Shown here piece by piece: positions 7,917-16,427 of a DNA stretch of 64,000 nucleotides. The stretch is from assembly GCF_001667185.1 (NCBI RefSeq), contig NZ_LZIC01000127.1, positions 1 to 64,000 on the forward strand, given 5' to 3'. This DNA comes from Mycobacterium sp. 852002-50816_SCH5313054-b. Its GTDB lineage: Bacteria > Actinomycetota > Actinomycetes > Mycobacteriales > Mycobacteriaceae. The notes under the pieces are model-generated. The model worked only from the letters and a program-made list of their open reading frames with translations. It was not told the DNA's origin and did not search any database. A program made the position numbers and the translations under genes. Within the stretch, counting starts at the first letter, position 1. Each line of letters starts with the position of its first letter.

Positions 7917-8810
7917 ATCCGCGGATCGTCGTCGGCGCCGACCGCCCGCGTGCTCGACGTGGTCGAGCTCCTGGCGCGGTCCGCACATGCCCGGCTGCGG
8001 TTCTCGGACATCGTGCGCGAGCTCGACCTCACTCAGGCGACCGCACACGCGATCCTGAAGACGCTGTGCGACCGCGGTTGGGCCAGCCGCGATCCCGTCG
8101 CGAAAACATTCACGCTGGGTCCGGCGCTGGCCGTGGTGGCCGCGCGGACGGACACCGCCCGCCCGCTCGCGCACGCCGCGCGTTCCGCGGCGCTGCGGAT
8201 CGCCCGCGAAGTCGGCTACGCCGGCTCCGTCGTCGAGCGATTCGGTGACTCGTTGGTGGTCACGGCCTTCGAGGGTGACCCCGCAACGCAGCCGGCGGGC
8301 ATTCCGGGGGATCGGATCCCCTATGCCCCGCCGTTCGGCGTCGCGCTCGCCGCGTGGGACACCGAGGAGGAACAACGGGCGTGGGTCCGACGCGGCGCGG
8401 GCGACAACAGCGATCGGATCCGGCGCCTCGAACGCGTCTTGGAGCACACGCGGCAGCGTGGCTACGACGTCGACTGGACGACGCCCGCGCTCGCGCAGGC
8501 CGTCCAGGTCGTCGGTACGCTGGATAGCCACGAGGTGCCCACCCCGGTTCGGCACATCCTGGATCAGCTGCTCGTCGAGTTCAGCACCATCGGCTTCCTG
8601 TCCGACGACAATCCCGGTCGTCGCAAGCAACCCGTGGTCACCATTGCCGCACCGGTTTTCGACCATCATGGTCAAGCCGCCCTGATGCTGGCCGTGCATC
8701 CGCTGTGCCCGCTCAGCGCGCGGCAGATCCGGGTCATCGGAGAAAAGCTCACCAACGAAACGGCGGCGATCGCGAAATCACAGCAGCACCCGGTGGATCG
8801 CGCCGGATAG
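7917..8810 (+). CDS. IclR-family transcriptional regulator
   Basis: About 297-aa regulator: N-terminal winged helix-turn-helix (VLDVVELLA, then LRFSDIVRELDLTQATAHAI), followed by an IclR-type effector domain (VVERFGDSLVV, PYAPPFGVALAAWD, AAPVFDHHGQAALMLAV). The reading frame is open from 7893 but holds no ATG, GTG or TTG before the GTG at 7950, which would cut off the conserved RGSSSAPTAR leader. An AAGGAG at 7904-7909 is ideally spaced (7 bases) from an ATC at 7917, so I place the start there, as a rare AUC initiation or a mutated ATG. It is divergent from the ADH operon, its probable target. Confidence 0.82.
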   Translation: MRGSSSAPTARVLDVVELLARSAHARLRFSDIVRELDLTQATAHAILKTLCDRGWASRDPVAKTFTLGPALAVVAARTDTARPLAHAARSAALRIAREVGYAGSVVERFGDSLVVTAFEGDPATQPAGIPGDRIPYAPPFGVALAAWDTEEEQRAWVRRGAGDNSDRIRRLERVLEHTRQRGYDVDWTTPALAQAVQVVGTLDSHEVPTPVRHILDQLLVEFSTIGFLSDDNPGRRKQPVVTIAAPVFDHHGQAALMLAVHPLCPLSARQIRVIGEKLTNETAAIAKSQQHPVDRAG

Positions 8811-8850
8811 GTTAGCCGTACGGATACGGGGGTGACCGTAGGGTGTTGAC

Positions 8851-10554
8851 GTGCTGACAAGCGGCGCGGTGGTGTGCGGGTACCGCATCGAGCGGGTGCT
8901 GGGCACCGGCGGCATGGGCACGGTGTACCTCGCGGCCGATCCGATCCTGCCGCGCCAGACCGCACTGAAAGTGCTCTCGTCCGAACTGTCGCGTGATCGC
9001 GATTTTCGGGCCCGATTCGTTCGCGAGGCCGACACGGCGGCGTCGCTCGAGCACCCCCACATCGTGTCGGTTTATAACCGCGGGCAGACCGAAGACGGTC
9101 AGCTGTGGATCGCGATGCAATTCGTCGACGGCATCGACGCCGATGCCGCGCTGCGCGACGGGACCGTGGCGCCCCAGCGCGCCGTGCACATCATCGGCCA
9201 GGTCGCCAAGGCGCTCGACTTCGCCCACGCCCACAACGTGGTGCACCGCGACATCAAACCGGGCAACTTCCTGCTGTCGGGCCCGATCGGTCCCGACGAG
9301 CGAGTCCTGTTGGGCGATTTCGGAATTGCCCGCGCCTTCGACGACGTCGGGCTGACCGCGACCGGCTCGGTGATGGCGACCGTCGCCTATGCGGCCCCCG
9401 AGGTGTTGTCGGACGCGTCGATCGACGGCCGCGTCGACATCTACTCGCTGGGTTGCGCGTTGTTTCGGCTGCTGACCGGCCACACACCGTTCCCGGCCAG
9501 CAATGGGGCGGCCGCGGTCATGATGGGGCATCTGTTCAGTCCGCCGCCGCGGGTGACCGACGCCGTGCCGTCGTTACCCGCCGCGCTGGACCGGGTGATC
9601 GCCATCGCGATGGCGAAGGACCCGGCCGCCCGGTTCGGCTCGGCCGGAGAACTCGCCGCCGCGGCCGCGGGCGCGCTGCGCGACCCCACGCGCCGGGCGC
9701 CGCTGCCGCCCATACCGAGCGGGCAGGTCGGCCCGTATCCCATCGGGTCCCCGCCCTGGTGGGAGCACAGCGGACAGCGCACGCTGGCGCCGGGCGCTGG
9801 ACCGCCCCCGTCGCGGCGCCGGCGCCGGCGGGCGTTGATCGGTGCCGCTTTGGCCGCGGTGGTGTTGGTGGCCGCCACAACGGTCACCGTGCTGATCTGG
9901 CCGGACCGCACGCCCGCGGGCCCGGGCGCCGACCCGCGCGCGGCCCCGTCGGCATCGGCGCAGGGACCACCGGCCACCAATATCACCGCCGCCCAGCTTC
10001 GCCCGATCCTGCTGACGGCCGATCAGATCCCGAGCGGCGCAAACGGAGGCCCGCTGGTTCTCGAGCGCGACAGCGCAACGTTGTCCGACGATTCCGCGAC
10101 CCTGGACAACCCACAGTGTGTCGGCGCGTGGGCGCCCGCACAGCAATCGGCGTACGCCGCCAGCGGCTACACCGGCGTGGCCGCCCAATTCCTTCGGGCT
10201 TTGAACGAACCGGAGTCGCAGGACAGCGTGAGCCAGGCCGTCATCGCGTTCCCGGAGGGCAAGGCGGGATCGTCGCTCGTCACACAGCGCGGAGAATGGG
10301 CCCTGTGCGGCGGCAAAACCGTCACGGTGACCCCGCCGGGCTCGCCCGGGCAGGCCTGGGAGTTCGCCCAGCCCACCATCACTTCCGGGGTCGTCGTGCT
10401 GGCGGCCACCCTGCGCGGGGGCAACGCCTCCTGTCAGCATGGGATGCAGGTGCGCGGCAACGTCATCATCGACATTCGGCAATGCCGCGCCGCCGGGGGT
10501 GCAGACGTCACGGGACTGGTCATCGCGACGGCCGCCAAAGTGCCCCGGCAATGA
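8851..10554 (+). CDS. Membrane Ser/Thr protein kinase, PknF/PknH type
   Basis: 567-aa receptor-type eukaryotic-like kinase. Kinase domain about residues 11-275: P-loop GTGGMG from residue 18, catalytic Lys40, HRDIKPGN with Asp134, DFG at 156-158, and YAAPE after the activation segment, all intact. A Pro-rich juxtamembrane linker and an RRRRRR stop-transfer sequence precede one transmembrane helix (about 330-350). The extracellular domain of about 210 residues has four cysteines (QCVGAW, LCGG, SCQHG, RQCRA), as in the two-disulfide PknH sensor domain. Start GTG 8851. The downstream lipoprotein genes overlap by ATGA and GTGA, so kinase and lipoproteins are one transcript; they may form a surface sensing unit. 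No orthologue symbol is assigned because several paralogues exist. Confidence 0.9.
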   Translation: MLTSGAVVCGYRIERVLGTGGMGTVYLAADPILPRQTALKVLSSELSRDRDFRARFVREADTAASLEHPHIVSVYNRGQTEDGQLWIAMQFVDGIDADAALRDGTVAPQRAVHIIGQVAKALDFAHAHNVVHRDIKPGNFLLSGPIGPDERVLLGDFGIARAFDDVGLTATGSVMATVAYAAPEVLSDASIDGRVDIYSLGCALFRLLTGHTPFPASNGAAAVMMGHLFSPPPRVTDAVPSLPAALDRVIAIAMAKDPAARFGSAGELAAAAAGALRDPTRRAPLPPIPSGQVGPYPIGSPPWWEHSGQRTLAPGAGPPPSRRRRRRALIGAALAAVVLVAATTVTVLIWPDRTPAGPGADPRAAPSASAQGPPATNITAAQLRPILLTADQIPSGANGGPLVLERDSATLSDDSATLDNPQCVGAWAPAQQSAYAASGYTGVAAQFLRALNEPESQDSVSQAVIAFPEGKAGSSLVTQRGEWALCGGKTVTVTPPGSPGQAWEFAQPTITSGVVVLAATLRGGNASCQHGMQVRGNVIIDIRQCRAAGGADVTGLVIATAAKVPRQ

Positions 10555-11039
10555 GGGAGGCACGGAGGGGAATGAGCGCACCGACAACGACGTTCGTCAC
10601 TGCCGCAGCGGCGCTGGCCTTCGCCGCGATCGTCGCCTCCTGCTCCGTGGTGACCGGCGGCACTCCAGCGCTCCCGCGCACCTCCCTCCCGACGTCGGCG
10701 AGCGCGGCGGCCCCGACCAACCCGCCTGCGCCGCCGTCCGACGAGGACCAGATCCGTCAGACCGTCATGGCGTTTCAAGACGCCTACAACACCCAGAACT
10801 GGGGCGCCTACACCGAACTGATGTGCTCGGCGATGCGAGCCGAGTTCACCGGGCCCACCATGGATTACCTCAAGAAGAGCCGCGCACAGAACGGGCTCAC
10901 CACCGTCAAGATCACCTCGGTCGCGGTCAGTGGCGATACCGCCACCGTGGCGATGGACGCCCAGAACGAGGCGCTGGGCGCCGGCTCGGTCAGCTTGCCG
11001 CTGAAGCTCGAAGACGGCTGGAAGATCTGCAAACCGTGA
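10551..11039 (+). CDS. Lipoprotein with DUF4878/NTF2-like domain
   Basis: 162-aa predicted exported lipoprotein: Arg-containing N-region, hydrophobic core TFVTAAAALAFAAIV and lipobox VASC, then a Pro/Ser/Ala-rich linker, then a ~100-residue NTF2-like fold (DEDQIRQTVMAFQDAYNTQNW ... DGWKICKP) as in the lumazine-binding-like DUF4878 family. The ATG at 10551 overlaps the kinase stop (ATGA) and gives the positive N-region expected of a signal peptide; an ATG at 10572 has a stronger GGAGGGGA site and is the main alternative. It probably sits on the outer face of the membrane, perhaps presenting ligand to the kinase sensor domain (inference). Confidence 0.78.
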   Translation: MREARRGMSAPTTTFVTAAAALAFAAIVASCSVVTGGTPALPRTSLPTSASAAAPTNPPAPPSDEDQIRQTVMAFQDAYNTQNWGAYTELMCSAMRAEFTGPTMDYLKKSRAQNGLTTVKITSVAVSGDTATVAMDAQNEALGAGSVSLPLKLEDGWKICKP

Positions 11040-12286
11040 CAGGCCCAGTGCCGCAGGCGAAACGGGTTCTCTTCGCGGCGCTGCTCGGCGCCGTCCTGGT
11101 CGCCTGTCAGCACACCACCGAGGGCACCGGGGCTCCGGCGCGATCGAACCCGTCGCCCGCGGTGAACCCCTCCTCGCTCGACCCGGGCAAGTACCCGACC
11201 GGCCCGTCGCCCCCGCTCGGTGCGGCCGGTTCCGATCAAGCCGGTCGGCTCGTCGAAGGCCGCCGCATGGCCGCCTATGTCGTGGGGCCCTGGCAGGCCG
11301 ACCCCGCCCTGAGCGCTGCGGGCTCCACCAGCGCGGCGACCGTCATCACCGCCTTCGAGCAGCTCTCCAAGGTGGTCTGGACGCCGATCATGGGCGGCGC
11401 CTTCAACCTTCCGTTCGTGGTCGGGTTCTCCTCTGAGCGACAAACGCCCGGACCGGACCCCCAGATGTCGCTGCGCAACGCCGTCCTGCGCTTCGCCAAC
11501 CCCGCCAGCGCGGCCTCGGCCGCCCAAGGGATGCAGGCCAGAGCGATGAGCATGCCCCGCCTTCCCAGCGCCACGCCCATCGTGACCGAGCCCGAGCGGG
11601 CCATCCCCGTGCCGGGCCATCCCGACGCCGCCGCGGCGCTGCTGACCTTCCAGGACGGCGTCCAGACGGTGCGCGAACTGTCGGTGTTCACCGCGCACGG
11701 GCCCTACGTGCTCGTCCAAGTCGCGCGCTGCGGCACCGGACCGGACTGCGAAGCCCCGCTGGCCGCCCGCACGATAGACCGTCAGATACCGCTGATCGAC
11801 ACGTTTGCGCCCACCGACGCCAACCAGTTCGCGGCGCTTCCGCTGGACCCCACCGGTCTCGTCGCCCGCACCCTGCCGCTGCCGGCGGACCAAAGCACCC
11901 CGATGTCCGGGGCCGCCTACGAGACCGCCGGGGCGTTGCACTTAGAAGACGATCCCGTCCAGGTCGGCCCCGCCCTGAGCGCCGCCGGTGTGGATTTCGC
12001 GTCCGTCAACCTGGCCACCCTGTACCAGGCCAGGGATCCCGCCGGCGCGCAGACCCTCGCCGACGCCTACAGCGACATCGCGGCCAAAACCACTGCGGCA
12101 CAGGCCGCTTCGCCGGTTCCGGGCCTCCCCCAGAGCAGATGCACCCGCGTCGCGGGGTCCAGCGGGCTGGTGCCCCGCTATTGGTGCTTGGCCGCGGCGG
12201 GGCGCTACACCATCAAAACCGTTGCGCGGCAACTCGATAGCGCACAACAGCAGATGGCCGCCCAGTACCGGATCCTGACCGGGTAA
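11036..12286 (+). CDS. Mycobacterial lipoprotein, DUF7373-like
   Basis: 416-aa predicted lipoprotein. Signal peptide QAKRVLFAALLGAVLVAC with the lipobox Cys, then a Pro-rich linker and two similar ~170-residue halves rich in Ala/Gly. Cys pairs are seen at ARCGTGPDCE and SRCTR/RYWCLA. The family is common in mycobacteria and has no known function. The GTG at 11036 overlaps the TGA of the preceding lipoprotein (GTGA), so it is coupled to the kinase operon; a GTG at 11048 is an alternative. I infer a role in the cell-envelope process sensed by the kinase. Family assignment is from recollection of the lipoprotein group, not from a search. Confidence 0.75.
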   Translation: MTGPVPQAKRVLFAALLGAVLVACQHTTEGTGAPARSNPSPAVNPSSLDPGKYPTGPSPPLGAAGSDQAGRLVEGRRMAAYVVGPWQADPALSAAGSTSAATVITAFEQLSKVVWTPIMGGAFNLPFVVGFSSERQTPGPDPQMSLRNAVLRFANPASAASAAQGMQARAMSMPRLPSATPIVTEPERAIPVPGHPDAAAALLTFQDGVQTVRELSVFTAHGPYVLVQVARCGTGPDCEAPLAARTIDRQIPLIDTFAPTDANQFAALPLDPTGLVARTLPLPADQSTPMSGAAYETAGALHLEDDPVQVGPALSAAGVDFASVNLATLYQARDPAGAQTLADAYSDIAAKTTAAQAASPVPGLPQSRCTRVAGSSGLVPRYWCLAAAGRYTIKTVARQLDSAQQQMAAQYRILTG

Positions 12287-12299
12287 GGACAAATACACC

Positions 12300-13706
12300 G
12301 TGGCGCATAACTACGTTGTGGACGATCTCGCCGGCTTCGTCGTCGGCGCCGGGGCGGCGGACCTGAGCGGTTCGCCGCGGGCATTGCTGAAACGCAACGT
12401 TTTGGACAGCGTCGCCTGCGCGGTCGGTTCGCTGGACGGTGAGCTCGTCGGCACGATCCGCGCGCACGTCGATCAATTCAGCGGCACTCCCACCGCCACG
12501 AAGGTCGGCGGGGGCCGGGTATCGGTCGATCAGGCCGCGTTCTTCAACGCCGTGCTGGTGCGCTATCCCGATCTGCTGGACACCTACTTGACGGTGGGCG
12601 GGCTGTGCCATCCCGCCGACAACTTCGGCGCGGTCCTGGCCGTGGCCGAGCACGTGGACGCTGCCGGCGCGGATTTTCTGCTGGCCCTCGCGGTGGCCTA
12701 CGAGGTCCAATGCCGGTTCAGCGCCCAGATTCCGGTCATGGCGCGGGGCCTCAATCACGCCCTGCAACTGGCGATGTCGGTCGCGGCCGGATCGGCGAAG
12801 CTGCTGGGGCTCGACGCCGAACAAACCGCCAGCGCCATCGCCGCGGCCGCCGCCGACAACGTTTCCCTGGCGGCCGTGCACGCCGAGCCGGTGTCGAACT
12901 GGAAGGGCATTTCGCCCGCCATCACCGGCATGCGTGCGGTCTATACGACGATGCTGGCCGGCCGCGGCATCACCGGGCCCAAGTCATTGTTCGAAGGCCC
13001 GCAAGGGCTGGTGCAACTCTTCGACCAGTCCATTGACTTCCGCACCGCCGACCGGGCGCTCGCCTGCGTCGAACAGACCTACTTGAAGCAATACTGCTCA
13101 CTCATCCACGGCCAGGTCATCATCGACGCGATCCTGGCGCTTCGCGGCGACCACGGCCTGCGTGGCGAGGACGTCGCGCGGGTCAGCCTCGAGGTGTTCC
13201 AGGGTGCGTTCGACTTCGCCGGCGGGGGAGCCTACGGCGGTAAGGATCATCCGCTGACCAAGGAGCAGGCGGACTACAACCTGAAATACCTGAGCGCGGT
13301 GGCGCTGCTCGACGGTGGGGTCGGTCCCGAGCAGCTCGAGACCGAACGCGTGTTGCGCGGCGACGTTCAGGACCTGTTGGCGCGGGTCGATGTCAGCGCC
13401 GCGGCGGACCTGACCGCGGACTACCCGCAACGCACGGCGGCCCGCGTGCATGTGGTGACCGGCGATGGGCGGGAATTCAGCAGGGAGCAAAGCGATTACG
13501 AGGGATCGCCCACCCGCCCCATGTCCTGGGAGCGCGTCGTCGACAAGTTCCGATGGCTTGCCGAGCCCTTCTGCACAGAAGCGCTGTGCAACGACATCAT
13601 CGCCGCGGTCGACCGGCTGGACGAGATACCCGTCGCCGAGTTCACCGCCCTGCTGGGCGCGGTCAGCCCCGCCGCCCAGCGCCTGCGCCGCAAGCCGCGC
13701 TTCTAA
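12300..13706 (+). CDS. MmgE/PrpD family protein
   Basis: 468-aa protein of the 2-methylcitrate dehydratase/cis-aconitate decarboxylase fold (MmgE/PrpD). Family marks: VLDSVACAVG, FFNAVLVRYPDLLDTYL, the HPADNFGAVLAVAE motif, YEVQCRF, and the KQYCSLIHGQ segment in the second half. Enzymes of this fold hydrate, dehydrate or decarboxylate tricarboxylic acids. It is not next to prpB/prpC homologues, so the methylcitrate cycle cannot be claimed. Start GTG at 12300, 13 bp after the second lipoprotein; it may be read from the kinase operon, although its function looks unrelated. Confidence 0.85.
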   Translation: MAHNYVVDDLAGFVVGAGAADLSGSPRALLKRNVLDSVACAVGSLDGELVGTIRAHVDQFSGTPTATKVGGGRVSVDQAAFFNAVLVRYPDLLDTYLTVGGLCHPADNFGAVLAVAEHVDAAGADFLLALAVAYEVQCRFSAQIPVMARGLNHALQLAMSVAAGSAKLLGLDAEQTASAIAAAAADNVSLAAVHAEPVSNWKGISPAITGMRAVYTTMLAGRGITGPKSLFEGPQGLVQLFDQSIDFRTADRALACVEQTYLKQYCSLIHGQVIIDAILALRGDHGLRGEDVARVSLEVFQGAFDFAGGGAYGGKDHPLTKEQADYNLKYLSAVALLDGGVGPEQLETERVLRGDVQDLLARVDVSAAADLTADYPQRTAARVHVVTGDGREFSREQSDYEGSPTRPMSWERVVDKFRWLAEPFCTEALCNDIIAAVDRLDEIPVAEFTALLGAVSPAAQRLRRKPRF

Positions 13707-13762
13707 CGGCCCGCTTCGCGCGCCCCCTTGCGTCGTCCGCTATCGGCATTCAATGATCGGCC

Positions 13763-14527
13763 ATGGCCAAAGATCGCGACAAGAACCGATGGGAACTGGT
13801 CACGTGCGCCGTGGCGGGCCACGTCACGTACGCGCCGGACGAGGAAGCGCTCGCCGACCGGCTCAGCGGCACCACCGGGCTGGGCGAGGTCTGGCGCTGC
13901 CTGCGGTGCGCTGAATTCACGGTCGGTGAGCCGCACGGGCGGGGGCTCGCCGAGGACGCGCCGATGATCGTGCGCGGCAAGGCGTTACGCCAGGCCATCA
14001 TCATCCGCGCGCTCGCGGTGGAACGCCTGTTTCGCGCGCTGGTGATCGCGCTGGCGGCGTACGCCGTGTGGAAATTCCGTGGCGCGCGGGGGGCCATCCA
14101 GTCGACCCTGGACCGCGACCTGCCGATCTTTCGCGCAGCGGGGTTCAAGGTCGATCAAATGACGATCGTGCACGAGCTGGAAAAGGCGCTCGCCGCCAAG
14201 CCGTCCACGCTGGCGCTGCTGACCGCGATGCTGGTCGTCTACGCGCTGATCGAGGTCATCGAGGGCGTCGGCCTCTGGTTGCTGAAGCGCTGGGGCGAGT
14301 ACTTCGCGGTGATCGCGACCTCGGTCTTTTTGCCATTGGAAATCCATGACCTCGCCAAGGGCATCACGATGACCCGGCTGGTCACCTTCACGATCAACGT
14401 GGCCGCCGTGATCTACCTGCTGGTATCCAAACGGCTGTTCGGCCTGCGGGGTGGCCGCCAGGCCTACGACGAGGAGCGGCGGGGCGAGCAGCTCCTCGAC
14501 GTCGAGCGCGCCGCGGCCGCTACCTAA
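13763..14527 (+). CDS. DUF2127 membrane protein
   Basis: 254-aa protein. The first ~75 residues are a soluble, possibly metal-binding head with a WRCLRCAEF Cys pair; then come about four transmembrane helices (RLFRALVIALAAYAVW; LALLTAMLVVYALIEVIEGV; YFAVIATSVFLPLEI; VTFTINVAAVIYLLV) with the conserved RxxE-type topology of DUF2127. The function of the family is unknown. It stands alone, 56 bp after the PrpD-like gene and 31 bp before an SDR on the same strand. Start ATG 13763. Confidence 0.8.
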   Translation: MAKDRDKNRWELVTCAVAGHVTYAPDEEALADRLSGTTGLGEVWRCLRCAEFTVGEPHGRGLAEDAPMIVRGKALRQAIIIRALAVERLFRALVIALAAYAVWKFRGARGAIQSTLDRDLPIFRAAGFKVDQMTIVHELEKALAAKPSTLALLTAMLVVYALIEVIEGVGLWLLKRWGEYFAVIATSVFLPLEIHDLAKGITMTRLVTFTINVAAVIYLLVSKRLFGLRGGRQAYDEERRGEQLLDVERAAAAT

Positions 14528-14558
14528 CGCCTGGCCGGCAGCTGGTAAGAACGCAGCA

Positions 14559-15404
14559 ATGGGCACCTATGCGGTCACCGGATCGGCTTCCGGGATGGGC
14601 CACGAGACCGCACAGCGGCTCAAGGCCGACGGGCACACCGTGATCGGCGTGGACATCAGAGACGCCGATATAGTCGCCGACTTGTCTACGCCGCAGGGCC
14701 GCACAGCGGCGGCCGACGGTGTCCTGGCGGCCTGCGTCGGCAGGCTGGACGGCGCCGTGCTGGCCGCCGGTCTGGGCCCGAGCCCGGGACGGGATCGGCC
14801 CCGCCAAATCGCCCAGGTCAACTATTTCGGGGTGGTCGAGCTGCTGACCGCCTTGCGCCCCGCATTGGCAGCGGCCGAACGCGCCAAAGCCGTCGTCGTC
14901 TCCAGCAATTCCACGACGACGGTGCCGGTGGTGCCCCGGCGCACCGTGCGAGCGCTGCTCGCGCACGACGCCGACAAGGCACTGCGGTCCGTGCGGCCCT
15001 TCGGCCCGGCCGCGCCGACGATGATGTACGCGGCCTCGAAGATCGCCGTCGCCCGCTGGGTGCGGCGCCATGCGGTGCTGCCCGAATGGGCCGGTTCGGG
15101 GGTGCGCCTCAACGCCATCGCGCCGGGCGCCATCATGACGCCCTTGCTCGAGGAGCAGCTGGCCGACCCCAAACAGGCCAAGGCCGTCCGGTCGTTCCCG
15201 GTCCCGGTCGGCGGCTTTGGCGACGCCCGGCAGCTGGCCGATTGGATGTGTTTCATGCTGTCGGATGCCGCCGACTTCCTTTGCGGCAGCGTGGTCTTCG
15301 TCGACGGCGGTACCGACGCGTACTTTCGCGCCGACGACTGGCCCAAGCCGGTGCCGGCGCACCGGCTGTTCGGCTATCTGCGCCGGTTCAAGGGCAGGGT
15401 GTGA
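14559..15404 (+). CDS. Short-chain dehydrogenase/reductase (3-alpha-HSD-like)
   Basis: 281-aa SDR. Cofactor motif TGSASGMG at the N-terminus, short second strand VIGVDIRDADIVADLS as in 3-alpha-hydroxysteroid dehydrogenase/carbonyl reductases, serine region VVVSSNST, a long insertion rich in Arg/Ala, then catalytic YAASK. The C-terminus VVFVDGGTDAYFR is conserved in the subgroup. ATG at 14559 follows the membrane protein gene by 31 bp on the same strand, with only weak ribosome-binding sequence. The substrate is likely a hydroxylated hydrophobic molecule (inference). Confidence 0.85.
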   Translation: MGTYAVTGSASGMGHETAQRLKADGHTVIGVDIRDADIVADLSTPQGRTAAADGVLAACVGRLDGAVLAAGLGPSPGRDRPRQIAQVNYFGVVELLTALRPALAAAERAKAVVVSSNSTTTVPVVPRRTVRALLAHDADKALRSVRPFGPAAPTMMYAASKIAVARWVRRHAVLPEWAGSGVRLNAIAPGAIMTPLLEEQLADPKQAKAVRSFPVPVGGFGDARQLADWMCFMLSDAADFLCGSVVFVDGGTDAYFRADDWPKPVPAHRLFGYLRRFKGRV

Positions 15405-15548
15405 CGAGCCGGGCTTTGCGCCGCGAGTGTGGGTGACGCCACAAGATGCCTTTTCGTGACGTTTACCGCGGCGCGGCGCGCCCGTAAAACGGCCCGGGTG
15501 CAATTCAATGAATCGGCGAACTGGCCGTACGGACAAGGGGTTAGAACC

Positions 15549-15713
15549 GTGGCAACACTGCAGGACCGGATGGGCCCGCGCCCAACCAACCACGATGTGG
15601 TCGCCCCGATTGCGGCACGTGCGTGCTACGCCCTACAGGCGATGCTGAAAGGCGTTCGGCGCCAAGGAGATTCCGGTCCGCGCATCATGTCCAGGGGCGC
15701 CGAGCGCTGCTGA
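15549..15713 (+). CDS. Possible small protein (54 aa)
   Basis: GTG start eight bases after an AAGGGG site, giving a 54-residue basic peptide (begins VATLQDRMGPRP). I recognise no family. The surrounding gap (15405-15736, between an SDR stop and the convergent CGNR gene) otherwise shows only a GC-rich near-palindrome around 15460-15492 (GTTTAC ... GTAAAAC). It could be a chance frame. Confidence 0.25.
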   Translation: MATLQDRMGPRPTNHDVVAPIAARACYALQAMLKGVRRQGDSGPRIMSRGAERC

Positions 15714-15736
15714 CGGCCCACGCGCAGGCCGGGGTC

Positions 15737-16342
15737 CTACCCGCGCGCCGGGCGCTGGGCCGTGCTGTCGCGTTGGCGTCGCCGGGCCCGGGAAGCCCGC
15801 AGGTTGGCGGCGTTGCCGCACGTCTTCACGTCGTGCCACACCCCGCTGTTGTTCTTCGAGCGGTCGTAGAACGTCGACGCGCACTGGGGGTTGTGGCATC
15901 GCTTGATCCGCCGCCAGGTGCCGTCCTGCTGGCCGAGCAAGACCTCTCCCCACAGCGCCGACGCCAGCCAGCGCCACCCGGCGCCGGTGGGTTCGAGCCG
16001 CACCTCGCCCGTTTTCGACAGCGTTAGGGACACCGCGACGGGGCCCGTGCCGCGTCCCGTCGGCGGTTCGCCGGCGACCAGCTGGGCGATCGTCTCACGC
16101 AGCGCCCGAAGCCTGGACAGGTCCGCGTCGCCGAGCGGCGGCGGCTGCGCGTGCAACCCGCGCGCGGCCGACCACGCCCGCACCGCGCCGGCTACCCAGT
16201 CGTCCGCGAGCGCGCTGTCGGCCAACAGGTCCGGCCCGTACCCCTCGATGCCCGCCGTGTTGAGGAAGTCCTGAACCAGGGCGAGGCCGCCGGGGGCCGG
16301 GACGAGCTGGTACCGCTGTGACGCACACCATGGTGAAGACAT
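15737..16342 (-). CDS. ABATE/CGNR zinc-finger regulator
   Basis: 201-aa protein with the two-part architecture of CGNR regulators: an N-terminal ABATE-like ligand domain (ALVQDFLNT, then DADLSRLRALRETI) and a C-terminal zinc finger for DNA binding (RCHNPQC, FYDRSKN, TCGN, basic tail). Two signature positions deviate: the usual Trp-Cys pair reads WHD (His replaces a zinc Cys) and CGNR reads CGNA. Zinc could still bind through three Cys and one His. ATG at 16342 is preferred over a TTG two codons upstream. It is divergent from the SDR at 16428 (85-bp gap) and probably regulates it. Confidence 0.8.
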   Translation of the reverse strand: MSSPWCASQRYQLVPAPGGLALVQDFLNTAGIEGYGPDLLADSALADDWVAGAVRAWSAARGLHAQPPPLGDADLSRLRALRETIAQLVAGEPPTGRGTGPVAVSLTLSKTGEVRLEPTGAGWRWLASALWGEVLLGQQDGTWRRIKRCHNPQCASTFYDRSKNNSGVWHDVKTCGNAANLRASRARRRQRDSTAQRPARG

Positions 16343-16427
16343 ACCCAAAACATACTTGCTTATGTCGTCGCGGTCAATTACGGTGACAGATACAAAATGG
16401 GTTTACCTACGTCAAGGAGTCACTATC

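Noticed and set aside
9105..11039. A 644-residue open frame over the kinase
   Set aside because: Only its last part coincides with the real lipoprotein; the rest is a shadow of the intact kinase frame.
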